Below, piece after piece: positions 23,201 to 34,900 of a stretch of DNA of 64,000 nucleotides (position 1 is the first letter of the stretch; every line of letters begins with the position of its first letter). The stretch covers positions 1,112,982 to 1,176,981 of the forward strand of contig NW_020170390.1 of assembly GCF_000524195.1 (NCBI RefSeq), written 5' to 3'. The notes under the pieces were generated by a model. That model saw nothing but the letters and a program-made list of their open reading frames with translations, was not told the DNA's origin and searched no databases. The DNA comes from Echinococcus granulosus (lineage: Eukaryota > Platyhelminthes > Cestoda > Cyclophyllidea > Taeniidae). The position numbers and the translations under genes were made by a program.

Positions 23201-24993
23201 GATTTTACTTTTAAATTGAATCATCAAGTTACACTCGACTAGTCCGCAAGCCACCTTGTGAGTAAAGCTAACTCTGCGCTTCATTGATGGCCTTGGAGAT
23301 GATTCGAACGCTGCGCATGAGCATGCAAGCGTGGTCTGGCTCCAATGGGGGGAAGTGCACCCAATCAATAAATGCGTGCTCCAAACTGATTAAACCAACG
23401 AACACAGCACATGCGGTGTGACTCATGCCGTTCCTCCAACAGGTCGATTTTTAGTGGATGCTGCTATAGCTACGCGTACATAATAAGGATGACATGGCAA
23501 AGAAGACACTCGGTAAAACTAAAAACACGAAGCACATCCCTACACACTAAGCAATTTTAGGATTACAAAACAAAATACGGGGAAAGAGCACCGATTAAGG
23601 CAACCGCAAGAGTGTAGGAATCTGGGAGTAATGGCGACTCAATGAGAGCAATTAATCCCCCAAATTAAACATTTATGAAGTAAAATCAAACCAACCTTGG
23701 GCAGCACATCCTATTGGATAGAGGGACATGAATACTGTAAAACCAATCAGAATTTTATCACCCACACGTATACACACCAACACCGGGGCTGCGGGTTAAG
23801 AAGACAACCTATGCAAAAGCGCAGTTGCAGCATAATTTTGCAGGTAATTGCTGAGCACATTGCTAGATGACACTGAGATGCGAAAATAGAACTACCAAAG
23901 AGACGACGGTGTGAGTCATGCCGTTTCCACCGCCTCACGCCAACCAGCAGCACACACCTGAGAGCGACGCAAGCGCTGTCCTCAAATTGACCCCAGCGAA
24001 GCACATACAGACGCACGATTGCACACGCATAAAGCCGATAAATATCAAGAATAGTCAAAGCAGTAGCAGACAATGGGACCACTCACTTCCTGAAGGAAAG
24101 TCTGTGCGGCCTTCTGAGCACCAGAATAAACCAAGTACTCGTACACGTAGAGCGCTAACCTACAACAGTGTGCACAGATCTGTAATATGACAGAGATTAC
24201 TGTGGTAAGGTAGAAAAAACTAGCTTCAGAAGTAAGTATAAGTAAGTAAGTAAGTAAGTATAAGTAAGTATATACACAAGAGCAATAATTTTGTTTTGAT
24301 TGCAGCTGTTAAGTTTCGTCAATATAATCGGAAAAAAGGCGTTGTGCACATTACGAAGAAGTATTTTGCGATTTAAAGAGCTGGAATGCGGTAATACGTC
24401 AAGAGCCAATAACAGGAAATCGAGTTCAACGGAATGAGTTGCTCAAGGGTAACGATTATACGCGTCAAACTGGTAATGCGAATTTGACAGTTACGCAGGT
24501 CATTTTACAATAAAAATGTATAATTCGATGTATTACGGTTACAAATAATGGCAATTAGGTTCAAAATAAACGAAATTGACTGAGCATAACGTTAACCTTG
24601 ATTGTTCACAATAAATAAGGTGCAATAAAGAAGATTCCAAAACATCCACACTTGAAATCAAATGATTGGCAAATAAATCTGCCAAAGGTAGGTAGGAGGA
24701 GTCGGGGAAACCATAGGAATCATGAAGGTAGAAAAACTCAGATAGCATAGGCAGCTGATAGCGGTTTACTAGCTGAATCGCTAAATAACAAGACACAAAA
24801 TGTGACACAAGAAGAGTTCGGAGGAATGCACACATGTCAAGGCAAAAAAAGTAAGACCATCTACGAAGCAGTAGAAGAAATCTGCCTCAATAAATCTAGC
24901 CCAAATTTAAAGAGGCATAAGTGAACACATTACTAACTTTTCACTAGCCTGAGCATCGGATGGCGAAGAAAATGATTTCGGCTTGTTAAACAT
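13548..24993 (-). CDS. SSBP: Single-stranded DNA-binding protein family (SSBP/Ssdp), LUFS-domain cofactor
   Basis: SSBP2/3/4 (fly Ssdp) bind LDB/Chip and stabilise LIM-homeodomain transcription complexes in the nucleus. Eight exons read from high to low coordinate: 24993-24938, 24159-24087, 20496-20435, 19291-19207, 18648-18610, 15273-15139, 15065-14705, 14284-13548. All junctions are in phase and encode 515 aa. The N-terminus '[11 protein letters not shown]' leads into the LUFS/LisH region '[19 protein letters not shown]' (20-43), '[19 protein letters not shown]' (45-63) and '[14 protein letters not shown]' (65-78), the diagnostic core of the family. The remaining roughly 420 residues are Pro/Gln/Gly/Ser-rich, as in the family, but otherwise diverged, including a Gln5 run at exon 8. 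Total length is above the roughly 360-390 aa of vertebrate members. The largest introns (about 3.3 and 3.6 kb) fall in and just after the conserved N-terminal part. A tiny additional exon inside the 3.3 kb intron cannot be excluded. Confidence 0.92.
14705..15065 (-). CDS. SSBP: SSBP exon 7
   Basis: 361 bases, phase 0 in and phase 1 out. Begins '[20 protein letters not shown]' and includes a Ser/Thr tract and '[19 protein letters not shown]'. Donor AATG|GTAGGT. Confidence 0.82.
15139..15273 (-). CDS. SSBP: SSBP exon 6
   Basis: 45 codons, phase 0 to 0, Pro/Gln/Met-rich, beginning '[14 protein letters not shown]' and ending '[11 protein letters not shown]'. Donor AAG|GTGCGT. Confidence 0.82.
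17881..18200. repeat. CA/CG-rich simple-sequence tract in SSBP intron 5
   Basis: Interrupted (CA)n and (CG/CA)n runs such as 'acacacacgcacacaca', plus a 10-G run at 18065-18074. A second shorter CA tract lies near 19064-19088 in intron 4. Open frames across it on both strands are simple-sequence artefacts. Confidence 0.75.
18610..18648 (-). CDS. SSBP: SSBP exon 5 (39-base microexon)
   Basis: 13 codons, '[13 protein letters not shown]', phase 0 on both sides with 'tgtttcag' acceptor and CAG|GTAATT donor. The composition matches the Gly/Pro-rich start of the SSBP tail. It could be skipped without a frameshift. Confidence 0.75.
19207..19291 (-). CDS. SSBP: SSBP exon 4
   Basis: Encodes '[14 protein letters not shown]' followed by 14 more residues ending 'FYDY'. 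This is the end of the conserved LUFS region. Donor TAC|GTAAGT. Confidence 0.93.
20435..20496 (-). CDS. SSBP: SSBP exon 3
   Basis: Encodes '[20 protein letters not shown]'. Acceptor 'cttaag', donor TGGAG|GTAAGC, ending phase 2 and joined to exon 4 through a Ser codon. Confidence 0.92.
24087..24159 (-). CDS. SSBP: SSBP exon 2 (LisH core)
   Basis: Encodes '[20 protein letters not shown]' and following residues; this is the LisH-type dimerisation helix pair. Acceptor 'ttgtag', donor CAGGAA|GTGAGT. Confidence 0.92.
24231..24272. repeat. Tetranucleotide (TAAG)n microsatellite upstream of SSBP exon 2
   Basis: About ten near-perfect 'gtaa/taag' units on +, in SSBP intron 1 about 70 bases from the exon 2 acceptor. 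On the plus strand the units spell donor-like GTAAGT; the gene reads the other strand, so they are not donors for SSBP. Confidence 0.8.
24938..24993 (-). CDS. SSBP: SSBP exon 1
   Basis: 18 codons plus two bases. The start ATG is the complement of 'cat' at 24991-24993, and the donor is AA|GTTAGT. It encodes '[19 protein letters not shown]' together with the first base of exon 2. Family N-termini are similar but read M(F/Y)AKGKG..VPSD.QAREK, so the pre-LUFS leader is diverged here. Confidence 0.85.
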
Positions 24994-25771
24994 CGGAAGA
25001 CACACTTTCAGACAATTACAAATCCAGAATTTTGGCAATCCTGAACTTTCAGGAGAATTAATCAGAGGTTGACAAACCCCGGCACGCTACTGGTACGCCA
25101 GACGAGAACGTTCGAGCACACGATTGGTTCAAGTAAGATAAGGTTTGAGGTTACCCTCCGATTGGGAAATGTATTCCACCATTCTACTGGACGATTTCCC
25201 CAATTTAAGGTCAAGAAATATAACTAACTCAAACAAACATTTAAATATTTAAAGCTTAAAAATTTAATATGCACTTTTTTTATAAAATCTATCTGAAAAA
25301 ATGTAAATTTTACTTCAGTGACCATTTGCTAAATGGACACTTTAGGTTCGCGATGTCTATCAAGAAACTGATAAGATTGGTAGTTTAGTCGGCGCATACT
25401 AAAGTGGATGTGGTTAGTCGGGTCCTTTTTTGAGTTCGCTTTACTTAGGGGTGACTTTTAGTGCCAGTGCTTCTCTGAGAATCTGCTATATTTATACACA
25501 CATCTTATTTTTTCTAAGATTTTTTCGCGGTAATCATTGCCTCCTAGATAATGTTTCTTCCCGTTCTTGTAGCTTTCTCACCATGATTCTGAAGTGGCCC
25601 AAGCACTCATCTGGTCTTTGCAATAACTTAATCACTATTCACATCGTACATGGGTCGATAGTGGTTATCTTTTTTGTAAAATTAGAATGCTGGCACCATT
25701 TTTCTGTACTGTGTAGCGCTGAATCCATATTTTTTGATTTTTCAACAGTTTGCTTGTTTTATAAACTATAG
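24994..25771. promoter_or_regulatory. Divergent intergenic region between SSBP and the F-box gene
   Basis: About 780 bases separate the SSBP start (-) from the first recognised F-box exon (+). By position it should hold the SSBP promoter and possibly that of the F-box gene, unless an upstream F-box exon lies here. It is AT-rich around 25240-25300. I see no clear TATA box or CpG cluster. Confidence 0.35.
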
Positions 25772-25991
25772 GATGGAGTAAGGACCACAATTGGGCTTAC
25801 ATGCCCAAGTTGGTACTGGTGAAGATTTTCGCTTACCTGCCATGGCGGGATCGTGCTCACGCTGCACTTGTCTGTAAACGGTGGCTTAATGCATTTTGTT
25901 CTCCTGAAGTTTGGCGCGCATTCACCTATCATCCACCAGCTCAAGGGTTACCGAGGCTGCAGTATGATCTGAAAACCTATTACCTTAGCAA
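25772..25991 (+). CDS. F-box exon
   Basis: It carries the whole F-box. The acceptor 'aaactatag' at 25770-25771 allows 'WSKDHNWAYMPK', matching the W-x2-(L/M)-P start of F-boxes and suggesting that ATG 25801 is internal. Ends phase 2 at AGCAA|GTAACT. Confidence 0.75.
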
Positions 25992-28900
25992 GTAACTATG
26001 CTTCTGTTTAGATTTCGTTTTTGTTAACTGTTGTTTGCTTACATTCCTGAATGTTCCTTCAGTTACTTATCTTGATGTATTTTTGGAGCTCTTAAGTCTC
26101 CAATGGTCGGTTTGTCATTCACGCGAAACCGATTACTAATCACATCTACTTTTGAGGTCGATTCTCAATTTCGAAACGCATTTAGAAACCATATTATAAA
26201 TATTGTCGATAATATGCAACCTACTTCCGTTTTTCCGCCGTGAAGAGGAATTCGCAACATCGGTTGGCACATCCAGTACCTTCGCTTTCCCGAGACAGGT
26301 GACTATTTCATGCTTAACCGCGTGCTCTCCTTGATCGCGGAGTTTTTCGAAGCCCATCCTAGCCCACACAAATTCTCGGCCAACTCGGTTGTCTCAACGG
26401 AGATTCTCTTCCCCGCTTTGGCTGCTCTAGAGGCTGCTCTATCACCCTCGTCCTCCTCTTCCTCTCTCTCCCCACCGGAACACCGAAAATCATCTCTTGC
26501 TTCTCCTGCAGCGGCTATAGACCATTCGAACGAGGAGACAGAGAAGTCGGCTCAACAAGAAGTGACGGAGAAGATTCCCTTGAGTATGCTTGCTGAGGCT
26601 GTTTTTGGCGACCCGGATTTAGAAAATTCGATAAAGCTCGCCATGAAGCTTCAGCAGAGAGAGTATGAACGTGACTCGTCTTCATCGGACTCAAGCAGTT
26701 CCTTGGAGGTTGGTTGCGTTGGTGTCTTTTTTTCTTCATAATCATTTGCTTCTATTCATTCTTATTTGTTTTTACAACGTGAACTTAACTTTATTGCCCA
26801 TTCATTATGGGAATGTATTTACATTTTTCATGCTTATCAGCGACTAAAGAAGTTATTTCGGTAATTATCCATTGTAGTTCGTTGCATCGGTCAAGTTACC
26901 TTTGCGATTTACTTTCCAATCACGAGTCCCTAATCGCTAGACTTTTTTCCCTGATTTTAATCTACTGAGCAATTTTCTTAGTATATTTTAAAATTAATGC
27001 GAAAAAAGTTTCCCACTAATAGAAGATAAGATGGATTTGGGTACCACTCAATATTATGAAGCTAAAACACTTACTCTTTCGGAAATATTGAACCTGTAGC
27101 ACCATGAGAGTTGAACACCTACGCATGGTGAATTGTAGCAGTTCCTGTCTCGGGTACTGGCCTGTTTTTTTTCCATCTAAATTGAGTCGCTAGATCTAAG
27201 TCAGTTACCAGAAACTGCTTTAATATTGGCTGATATTTGTTATTTTGGATGCGGTTTTTCGCTGCCCATAAACATTTGTTTATTTGCAACCCTTTTTGTA
27301 ATTTGCATTAGTTCTATAAGTTCCACTCATTTTTCGAGAATAATCTCAACTAGCTGTTGTTGTTGTAGGTGATCATTCGCACTCTCAATCAAAATTAAGT
27401 GCATTTGAGCGATCTGCTTTAGATAATAGAAACAAAAGTAAATCACTTATTGTTTTACTATTCCTCCAGTGGATGAATTCTCTGCACTTTGCTCATTATT
27501 GTTTTTACCTTCATGACCGTCTAGGCTCATATTCTGTTTTGGTTTAAGGTTTAGATTTAGGTACGGAAATTCTGCAGCCGTTTTTGTCGTTTTCAGGACT
27601 TTTTTGCCTTCTAAATAGTAGCGACTCGCACACATCCGCCGGGCCTTCCTTGTAAAAAAAGATTAGTCATATTGCAGAAAACAGATGATCTTTATTATAT
27701 CATGACCTACATATGGATTCACCTTTTCAAAAGTCGGGGTTTTAATTTGTGGTCGCATGCTAGGCTGAGAAACAAGGTAAGTAGAAGTCGTTGCAGGAGG
27801 ATAAAAGCGCGGGCTTTACAATGGTTAACTGAGTAGTGTTCTTTTGAATGGTTTCAAGTCCTTATCCTTACAGCGGTATGGAACGATAGTTTTGCTTTAA
27901 ACCTTTACACCGAGCGGGAAGCATTCCTTCTTCCCTTTTTAGTTGTAATTTGAAAACTCAAATTGGTTTTCATAAATTTGGCGTCGGGTTTTACCCGATC
28001 CCTTGAACCTTCGATTGCCTCTAAACGGCAGGCCTCTTGCCTAGATTTTTGTACTAACTCAAATTGTAATTAGCTCTGACGGTGAAACCTTGCCGTAAAT
28101 GTGATGACATCTCAAAAATCGTACCAGACATTTCCTTTTTTTAGTTTACCGGCACACTGGGTAATTTTGCTAGTAGGTAGTCGTGCAAATGTATCCATGT
28201 GCTAATTAGTAAAAGGGACTTTTTTCGGGTTTCTGAATTAACACTACCTTTTACATTCAGGTGCGGCGCCTTTTTAATATGGATATTTAATATAACTTCG
28301 TCATGAATATTTTGATGAGTTGCGGTATGAATTTCTCCGCAGGGCAATGAAGAATCTTCCTACATTGCAACTGTGCACACCGGACAAGTTTTTTTTTTTC
28401 AAATTTTTCATGTCCATAAGGCGGTTAAATGGATAGGACGAATTAGGAACAACCAATCCTGGAAGTCGCAGTCAATCTATTAGCATTATATCGAAAAGAT
28501 ACTAATCTGAAGCCATGATACGCACATTGTCGAGTCAGTGTGGGGAAATTCGCTCTCCCATTCTTTTGTTTTTGGTGAAATTACTGGAGAGTGGCGAAAC
28601 TCTAACTATTCATTATTATTAAAACATTACTTTACTTGGTTCTATGTGCTAATACAACCAATTTTTTTGAATATGGGCCTATCCACTATGTATTTTAGCT
28701 CACATTTTATTAATGTTCTTCTAACTGTTGTAGTTAATAGGGAACGGCTGCACCATTAACTAACCAATAGTATTAGGTAAAAATTCGATATTTTAATCCT
28801 AATAATTCTTTGTGAATTATTAGCTTACTGGACTGCAAATTCCCCACGCCAGGCTCATTTTTTTCTGCTATGAGGCAGGTGGGCACGACCTAATAGTTAG

Positions 28901-31900
28901 ACGTTATCAAAAGTTGTAACTTTCGTGAAAACTCATCCATGGATCTTGTGTAAATAGAGGCAAGGGTCGGGAGTTCATGTGGCAACCAGTACTCGGCCTT
29001 GGGCATCATGTGTACGAAGTGGGGTGCGTTGCTTGGGTACCCACAAAAAGTCCACGCTCTGGCGTGCAATCGAGGTGTCTAGTTCAAGGGCGCAGACGTG
29101 CACCGTCTGTTGCCTCGCATTTTTGTCCGATTTGCACTGTGACAAGAGCAATGAGCGGGTCAAGGCCAACTAGCAACAGTGCACGATCGAGCATAAGATC
29201 GTTTAGCAATGGTTTTGCGGAGTTACTTTTTTGGTTTTTGGCCTTATTGAAGTTAAGTATATTCAGATGTTCTGATTAAAATGCTCTCATATACGTGTAG
29301 TCACTACGATTTGTAGAGGCACAGTATTCTTTAGTCTTTTTTTGGATATATGCCGGTGCTATTTAAAGTCACCAAATGGCATCCTGATTAAAAATGGGAC
29401 TTCTCGCCATAAGATTAAATTTTTAGCAAAAATACTTTAGGTATTTTATCCTAAATCGTAAACTGAGATAACAGTTTTATTTTCTAACTCAAAGGTGTAC
29501 CTTTTTTGCAAATCACACTGAAGTCAATTTCATATTCTAAATTTGATAGGGGCAATATATTTAGCGTGTAAAATGGTGTATTTTTAGAGGAAACATTTCC
29601 CTTATCCATAGTAAAATAAAGCACGCTAGGTAATTCTGGGCTCGTTATGCCCCAGTGGGAAATCCCACAATTTTGTAAAGATTTCACAATTCACAGTATT
29701 GCCGATGCCATTATCGAATATTATTCTTAAACTTCTAATTTTTAACATTTACCACTTTAATAAGATTTTGGTCTACGAGCGTCACAAATGTTTACGATTC
29801 GCGGTGCTCTATTTCACTTGAATTTGGTCTTTTGGTGTCTTTGGTTCATGAAAGTCTACTTACCTTGCATCCATTACCAGCGCAAATAAGTGGGAATCCA
29901 TTTGATTTGATATTCTTATAAGAACTTTTAAAAGCGTAGGTACAACTTGTGATTGGAGTTTATTCATATAATTTCATCACGTTACCACGATGCCTCTTCC
30001 ATTGCACTAGTCTTCTGACAAGCTTTTCTTCAAATCTTCATTTGTGGTTTAAACTGTGCTCTCTCTTAAGAACTCTAGAATTTGAGGGGATTATAGCTGA
30101 TGGTTTCTTTGAGTTGCAAGTTCACAAGTTTATGTTGGTTCAACTCCCTTCAACACTCAATAGTACTTGCCTTCTTCAGTCTATAAATTAACACTTTGTT
30201 AGTAGGCGAAGTCATGCCTATCTCCCACAGTGACTGCCTATATTTATAATCAAATTCCTTCCTACTGTCAGCTAATAGCGCAAACTTTTTTTCACGGTTT
30301 TTTGAACGATTTGTTTGTCATTTTTTAGCCACAGTGCTTTTTTAATGCTAGGCACTATTGCTTCTTGGTCCAAGTGCACTAATCAGCACTTTTATTTAAT
30401 GGTTGTGACTCCAAATCGAATGGTCACGATAGGGCTCAATAACTCTCATTCAGTCCTAGATACGTGCCACGGATACAACTTATTTTCATTTTCGGAGTGC
30501 TGGCAACCATTGGCAGAAGCACAACTCTGCGCATTTGCTAGATCAGTCACTGTATTACCTTCGTTTGCTTATTTTACGCCACAGAGTGGGATTGGCATCA
30601 GTTCTCACTCGCGCACCGACGCGTCCTTGCAGCTCTCAAGCTCGGTGCCGATCCGCTTCCAGTTTCGCAGTGTCTCCACCACCACACCGCCATCAACGTC
30701 GGCGATGACGGGCGCGGGTCAGGCAGGTACACGGGGTCGTCGGTACCAGCGCAGCGTGAGTTGCAAGTTTCCCTGCACTTATAAGCGACTGCCCTACCCT
30801 CCGGACACCTCCAATCTTCCGCCACCCTGTGTGCGAGCATTCTCCCTTGATTTTCACGCCGAATTTGACGAGGCCTCGGGCGTCGTCTATGGAAGCGGCG
30901 GCGCACTCTTCGCTACCATCGTTCGTGTCCTCTCCCAACTCAAGTGTCTCCGTGCTCTCTATCTTCGCAACCTCTTTCTCTCCCAGTCCGACGCTCGCCA
31001 ACTTCTAATCGAGGTCTCCACCGTACGTCGCCTCTTTCTTTTTTCGTCTCATGCGGTGGTATCGCAATGAATTGCTTGCAAATATAGGAACCCTTAGTCG
31101 TATTTTCTTACATTTTCACTACCTTTTACTCTTTTGATCAAACATGTTCGGTATAGCTTTACTAAGATCAATTTGAGACTAGTTCGAATGTTTGCTGCTT
31201 TTCTTTTTGTGATCTGAAAAGGATGACTATGATTCTGTAGTACCATAACATTTTTGATAGCGATACTTTTTCTTGGGACAATAGCGTAGCGGAAAGATGG
31301 CTCCAACTTCGACTCATCTCCTGTGCTTCAACTACTATCATCTTTCGATATGGAAGCCTGATATTGACGGCTTATTTCAAGTTATTTGAGACAACTTACT
31401 GTGGTTTTCGTTGTTCACTCTTAATAGTCTTTAAATCCTAACATTTATAAATACAGATCGTTTTGCTAACATCATGCACTGGTTTCTTTTATCGTAAATG
31501 GCAAAACCCACTTTTCCACATTAGCACTAATAATCGTGGATATGAAAAATGGCTCTGCACTCTAAATCTAGCTTAAGTCTATCAGGTAAAGAGACGCCTC
31601 GTTGGTGATGATGTTACTTTTTTAATGACCTTATTTGCAGTAGTTTTGTCATTTTTCCCCTCTACCTCCAGTTTTATATCCCTGTATTGGAAGAATTGGC
31701 TTTTGGAAGGCATTATATAGTGTTGAAACGTGAAATTATTACAATGATCTGAGTTTAATGGGTACTAGATATTTGTCCCCTTGGGGATTGATAGACTTCT
31801 CTAGGTCCCGAGGTTTGTCCAATCCGACCACTTGCTGCCTAGAAATGTATCCAAACGAACATGTTGTATATATTTTTCAAAGCATGAATAGGGTGACTTT

Positions 31901-34900
31901 TCATTCTACGTTACCCATTTGCATCCTCTGGGAACAAGCCGTAGTTGTGTAGAATTAACAAATAATCCTGAATGCAGGTTTTGACTTCGGCACTAATATT
32001 CGCGTCGTGCGATGGCATAGTAGTCTACGATATCTGAAACAGTCTGCAATCTTGTTGGTGGGTCTGTTGTCTTGAAGCTGAGATATACTACAAGTCTTAA
32101 AACTATCTTTCCTCCTCTGTGGCCTCATGCTGTCATACGAGGTAGTGGTTTTCACAGTTTTGTCTTAACTTTCTACAGCTGAAAGAACAATTGTATTCTT
32201 TTGACGCCCTTCTTCAAACACCCACGAATCTCTACATTTTCTTGTGAAATTTTTTTTATTATTGACGGGTCTGATCAACAGCGGAAACTGTCTTTCTGTC
32301 GTCCTAACATATTTTGATCAATGGCTACAAATTCATTCCAAATTATTTCCTGTTCACATTTGAGTAAGGCGTAGTCATAACGTTGGAGCACCAACAAATC
32401 ATGATTACGTTCTATTTTTTTTCCTGATATGGCAAAGCGGAAATATTATTGAATAACTTAGTTTACAAACTTTTATGCCTATTTTTCCTTTTTTTCAAAA
32501 TTCCGGAAATAAATCATGATACTTTATTCATTTTCAGCAAGACATAGGTGTTTGCGGGGTGCATAGTTGCTTTACAAGTTCGTACTTTTGCTTCCACCCT
32601 CATAACTGGTATGGAGGATTGTTTCATCGCGCTAAATTGATTAAACACCAATAATTCTAAACTGTACGTGGCTTAAAATATAATTAAGTTGAATGAGTAA
32701 ACGTACAAATGTCCATGAAAAATAAGTACACATGTTTCTTCAACTTTCCATGCAGATGCAAAACTCATAAGTGGAGCTGACGCAAGGAATACCGAATGAG
32801 TTCCTCTGCCTTGCCCTTTCACAGGTCGCCGGTCCCACATTGGAGAGGGCCAGTCTCTTGCACGTATGCAAAATCACTCATGAGCGTCCGGCGCAAGAAA
32901 CAACCAGTCAGAGCGAAGTCCCCATTCAAGGCCGCTTCGATCTTGCCTCGACCACGGCTGCCGACACCTCCCACGACGATGATCGATATTGGTATCTGCG
33001 TGACCCACGATGGTTAGGTGCGAGGCCCCGTCTGCTGGGCTGGAATCCGCTGGCCGACCTTTTCGCCCTCTTTCCCAACCTCAGCCGCCTGGAGATCGCC
33101 CTGACTCAACTCACTGGACCCATGCTCCTACGTCTCATCTACCAGACACAACTCTCCGTACTCATATTGACTCAGGTGAGGACTCGTTTCTGACCTCTTC
33201 ACGGTGTAAGGCATTAGCAATTCCCGCTTTCATTATCGTAAAAAACTTGACAGCTGGGTAGGGTGTTTGCATCTAGCGTCTTTTAGACAGTTATTTGCTT
33301 TGTCTGTGAAGGTCACAAATGCCAATAAGAGTGGTTTGCCATCGTCCCTTGTTCATAACATTGGACAGGTGGATATGAGCATTGCAAATCCCACAGGATT
33401 ACGTCTTGAATATGTATTTTTCTTCTTTAACAAAATTCAGTCATTTTGCATGCTGCTGATTGAAATTTCGACTCTTTAGGCCACACCATCATGTGCCCAT
33501 CATTGTTAGATATATTGACCGGGTTTGAAGGATAAAAAACAAATTTTAACGGATGTGATCCATGGTTTTACAATTGTAATAGCTGATCTGCTAAGGGTGG
33601 GACTATCCATGGACAATTCGCAACAATTGGTCTATTTAATTTTGTTCTAGAAAGCTGATAATTTTGCGGCCTTAGATGGACTAATACCAGAACTGAAAAT
33701 AAGTTTGTGATAGGCAGTTTGCATTTGACAAACATTAAATTATGTAATGTAAGAGCATAGCATGACTTGTGAAAACAAATATACTGCATGGCAATACCAA
33801 AAGAGTAAGGAAGGCAAGACTGCAGAAATCTTTTCACATGCATGCAAGAACTGTTTTCATTTTAGAATTGTCCATGCTATTTTTCTCCTCTCGTGTTTAA
33901 CGCATGGCATGTCTTTCCCATTTCAGCTTGCATGATCGGGTGAGTACCTGTGCTTCATATTTTCATCTTCTGCACGTTGTGTATTGTTTCATTTTCCTGT
34001 CGACTTTCTCCAATAAAACAATACAAATGGCGTTTCCTTTCATACTGGCATTTATAAATTGGCATTAGTTCATCTATCAGATTGTATGCCTTTCTGTTAA
34101 TCTTGATAATGTTTTTTTTTATCCAGTGATCATTGTTAATTAAACACCAATCTACTTCTACGAGATGTTGAGGGAATCTCCTTTTTGTTTTCTTGAGTCC
34201 ATTGGAACCTGAATTTGTGCTGCTAGTTTCCAGTACAGTGCTTTGGTAACATGGGGCAAACCTTGCTGTTTAAACAACAAACGAGGGTGAATCTCAAAGT
34301 TCTTTTGCAGAACTCTAGCATTTTTCCAATGACCTCCTTATCAACGCAGGACGCAGCATTCCGAGCTCGCTTTGAACTTGGCATGCGCGCCACTTTTTGA
34401 CCTTAGGAACAGTCTACACTGCCGTTAGAAAGGTCACGTCACTGCCTAATGCCTGCAGCAATCCATACTTTGCATGGTCAGTCATGTAAATAACCTCTCA
34501 AAATGATTGTGTGGAGTACCCACACCCGTATACTGTGGGGTGAAGAGGGCATACATTCATGTGTGTTGCATACGTTATCGCTTGCGCTTTAGGCAATTGG
34601 GTTGCAAATTTGTATTTGATATCTTTGCCTTAGTTCCTTGGACATATTGCCATGGCGTCAGTGGAACGCTTACTAAACTGAAAGCTATAGAAGCGTAGAA
34701 AAGTTATGCGAACTGCTAGCGTATTAACGATGTAGGAAGTGCAGAAAAGTTTATTGTGATGATTTTTGGGGCAAGGATATTGAAAGCCTACTATGCCATT
34801 GAATTCAATTGATCTAAGCAATGATTAATGCATAGGATAGTTTCTGGTGCCTTTATTTCCAGTCACAATAATTTTAATAGTGCAAAATGAGGGCAGAATC

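Noticed and set aside
30315..30584. 5' extension of F-box exon 3, with a pyrimidine-rich acceptor near 30330
   Set aside because: That acceptor does not keep phase with exon 2 (needs phase 2, exon 2 ends in phase 0), whereas the acceptor at 30583-30584 does. It could return if an extra exon exists in intron 2.
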